Assembly (NCBI GenBank): GCA_031404455.1
Contig: JANNHP010000035.1
Coordinates: forward strand, 1 to 8,263
DNA: 8,263 nt
DNA from: JANNHP01 sp031404455
GTDB taxonomy: Bacteria > Planctomycetota > JAJSAM01 > JAJVHW01
Direction: 5' to 3'
In this document: one piece after another, positions 6,334-8,263 of the stretch
Layout of the letters: every line of letters begins with the position of its first letter
Position numbering within the stretch: the stretch's first letter is position 1
The notes under the pieces: generated by a model
Database searches by the model: none
The model's input: only the letters and a program-made list of their open reading frames with translations
What the model was told of the DNA's origin: nothing
Position numbers and translations under genes: made by a program

Positions 6334-8093
6334 ATGCAGATCTCTCGGACGTGGAGCAGGATCGCCGTCGGTGCGGCCGTGGCGGCAACTGTCGCCGTCG
6401 CACTGCCGGGTGAGAAGGCCGTCGCCAAGGCCGGTCGACAGAACCGCGGCGGCGTGCTGAAGTTGACCGACATCGACGTCGGCGACTTCGCGGGCGTCGC
6501 GCAGAACCACGTCATCGAGATGCGCTTCACGCAGCAGATCGACGGGTCGAGCGTCAACCCTGCGACGTTCCAGGTCCGGTCCCAGAACTCCAAGGGGACG
6601 GGCTTCACGATCCAGGTGCCCGGCACCTTCCAGGTCGCCGGCTCGGCCGTGCGGTTCTATCCGCGCCTGCCGACCCACCTGCGCGACCCCGACAGCGCGA
6701 GCGGCGCCTTCTACCAGCCCGGCACGCCTCGCGACGACGCGAACGCGAACGCCGGCTTCCAGCCGAGCAAGAACCACCAGATCACCATCATCGGCAACCC
6801 CGATGTCGGCGCGGTCCGGTCGACGACCGGCCGCACGCTCAACCGTTCGCATCAGGCCCGCTTCACGACCTCAGCCGAGACGCCGAAGACGGACGCGTTC
6901 ACCATCGACACCTACCAGGACGCGCCGCCCCCCGGCTTCGAGTTCTCGAACCCGCCGGACAAGGTCGCATCGGCAGCCGATCAGTACGCTCGTCACGGCG
7001 GCACGAGCGACGTCCCGAGCGCGATCGGTGTGACGCTCTTCGGCAACAAGGTCCCGCTCTCGCCGTCCACGGTTCGGCAGAACAACAACATCGTGCTGAC
7101 GCTGCTCGCCCGTCTCGACGACCCGATCTATCGCAAGCCGATCCAGGGCACGTCGTACATCGAGCAGAACTTCGACACCGTGCGCCTCGTCTACGTCCCC
7201 CGCTTCCCGCTTCCCGACCGGGGCACGTACGCCCTCAAGGTCACGAAGAACGTGAAGGATCTGACCGAGACGTACGACTTCAAGAGCAACTCGGAGCGCC
7301 TGCGCCTTCGCGACATCTACGAGTTCATGGTGGCCGCGCGTCAGCTCTCGCCGACGACGCCGCCCGAACAGCTCGCGGACCCGCCGATCGAGCTCATCTA
7401 CGACTGGCCGTCGGATCCGACCGCTCGCGGCATCCTGAAGAAGAACGTCCTCGTCCTCGGTGACACCTATCCCGACGAAGTCGATCCGCGCGTGATGGTT
7501 CTCTTCACGACGCAGGACGAGCCGGTCTCCCACGCGCAGGTGGTCGTCAACTTCCTCCAGAGCGAGGGCTACTACGACTCGGTCAAGTCGACCGCCGAGT
7601 GGGACCAGGCCGTCACGGGCGCGGCGAGCGGCGTCTTCACGTTCGCGGGCGGAAGCGGCGCGAACGGCAACTTCCTCCCGGGCTCGAACACTTCGCTCTC
7701 GTCGGACTCGTTCCCGCAGAACACGGTCAACTGGCGCAAAGTGAACATCGCGCCGAACGTGATCGTGACGCTCACGGGCACGCGTCCGTTCATCATCCGG
7801 TCGCTCGACTTCCAGCTCGACGGCCAGATCCGCGCGGACGGCGTCGCCGGAACCAGCGCGAACACCAGCGCCTCGTACTCGGGCCTCTTCTCGTCCGCTT
7901 CGCCGATCGTCGGCAGCGCGGGCGGTCCCGGCGGCGGCAAGGGCGGCGGCGGCGCCACGGTGTTCCTGGCCGGCCAGGCGGCAGGAACCGGCATCGTCGG
8001 CAACGACAACAACCTCACCCTCGCGACCACCCAGGACGGCGGACGCGGCGGACTCGGCGGCCTGCAGGCGACCGGCACCGGCGTGGACGTCAG
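6334..8093 (+). CDS. Large exported surface-type protein with Ig-like domains and Gly-rich region, 3' end cut off
   Basis: About 587 residues are present before the suspected junction. A signal sequence occupies about residues 1-32 (basic start, then IAVGAAVAATVAVAL). Residues about 42-180 resemble a bacterial Ig-like (Big_5/SbsA type) domain: NHVIEMRFTQQIDGSSVNP opens it, and ITIIG with RSTTGRTLNRSHQARFTT closes it. A second beta domain, at about 230-320, has IGVTLFGNKVPLSP and LPDRGTYALKVTKNVKDL. From about 411 the text changes (YYDSVKSTAEWDQ, VFTFAGGSGANGNFLPG, then NIAPNVIVTLTGTRPFIIRS). It passes into DGQIRADG and the Gly-rich run GGPGGGKGGGG near 530-541, a layout seen in large secreted beta-helical proteins. 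Codon use is strongly G/C-ending. The frame stays open to the window end, but after about 8094 the reading loses this character. A surface or extracellular structural role is inferred; no enzymatic motif is seen. Confidence 0.82.
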
Positions 8094-8261
8094 CACGGTG
8101 CCGTCCTGCTTCCACACGTTGCCGATGGCGGAAATCGCCGTCGCCGTGGCGTTGCTGATGAACGAGCCGGCCATCGTCAGCTTATTCGTGTTCAAGCCCG
8201 GATCGCCTGACGTGCCCAAGTCGAGCGTGCCGCCCGTCACCAGGATGCCCGCCTGGTTGAA
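8094..8261 (-). CDS. Fragment of a repetitive beta-rich surface protein, opposite orientation
   Basis: On the minus strand the last ~170 bases read as convincing protein: FNQAGILVTGGTLDLGTSGD, then NTNKLTMAGSFISNATATAI, then GNVWKQDGTV. The alternation of short beta strands with Gly, Asn, Thr and Ser turns is typical of beta-helix or autotransporter-like surface proteins, where units of the T-L-D-L-G-x-x-x-L-x-T-N-K-L type recur. It enters from beyond the window and has neither start nor stop here. Past about 8094 the same frame turns into low-complexity Pro/Arg/Ala text (TPVPVACRPP), which is the shadow of the plus-strand gene. The plus-strand reading of this stretch (PSCFHTLPMAEIAV) resembles nothing in the upstream protein. 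This is best explained by an inverted join near 8085-8106. Confidence 0.6.
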
Positions 8262-8263
8262 CC

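Noticed and set aside
7918..7962. GGC-rich run as a possible DNA repeat or CRISPR-like element
   Set aside because: It simply encodes the Gly-rich segment of the surface protein and has no repeat-spacer organisation.
6871..8115. Minus-strand open frame of about 414 codons antisense to the surface protein
   Set aside because: It is Arg/Val/Glu-rich shadow text with no recognisable motif, while the plus-strand protein has a signal peptide, a ribosome binding site and Ig-like motifs.

Overview
The window is very GC-rich DNA whose genes mostly use codons ending in G or C. It encodes a lipoprotein, secreted proteins with signal peptides and large surface-type proteins with Ig-like and Gly-rich regions. 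This suggests an uncultured high-GC Gram-negative-type bacterium, perhaps of the Planctomycetota, Acidobacteriota or Myxococcota kind. The taxon is a guess from gene style only; no marker gene is present.

Left half, minus strand, in order of transcription: a large membrane protein with a C-terminal TPR region (2157-4703), RNase D (940-2109), a single-pass membrane protein with carboxypeptidase-regulatory-like folds (251-943), and a 45-residue lipoprotein (117-254). The last three are linked by ATGA and GTGA stop/start overlaps, the usual sign of translational coupling. A 47-bp gap separates them from the first gene, so all four may form one operon.

Middle: about 127 bp containing a widely spaced inverted repeat lie between the membrane/TPR gene and a divergent plus-strand gene (4831-6075) for an exported TPR protein. 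The two genes share a control region and both encode TPR proteins, one in the membrane and one exported, so they may act together at the envelope.

Right half: a hairpin-rich gap (6076-6333) leads to a large exported protein (from 6334) with Ig-like regions and the beginning of a Gly-rich stretch.

Both window ends look discontinuous. From about position 8094 the convincing protein reading flips to the minus strand and shows a repetitive beta-rich surface-protein pattern, so the plus-strand gene appears cut off by an inverted junction. The first ~95 bases hold an open reading fragment with no start codon that does not fit the neighbouring operon. The simplest explanation is chimeric read or contig ends, as in amplified or metagenomic DNA. 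A real inversion inside a surface-protein locus is the biological alternative at the right end. I see no tRNA, rRNA, CRISPR array, transposase or phage gene.
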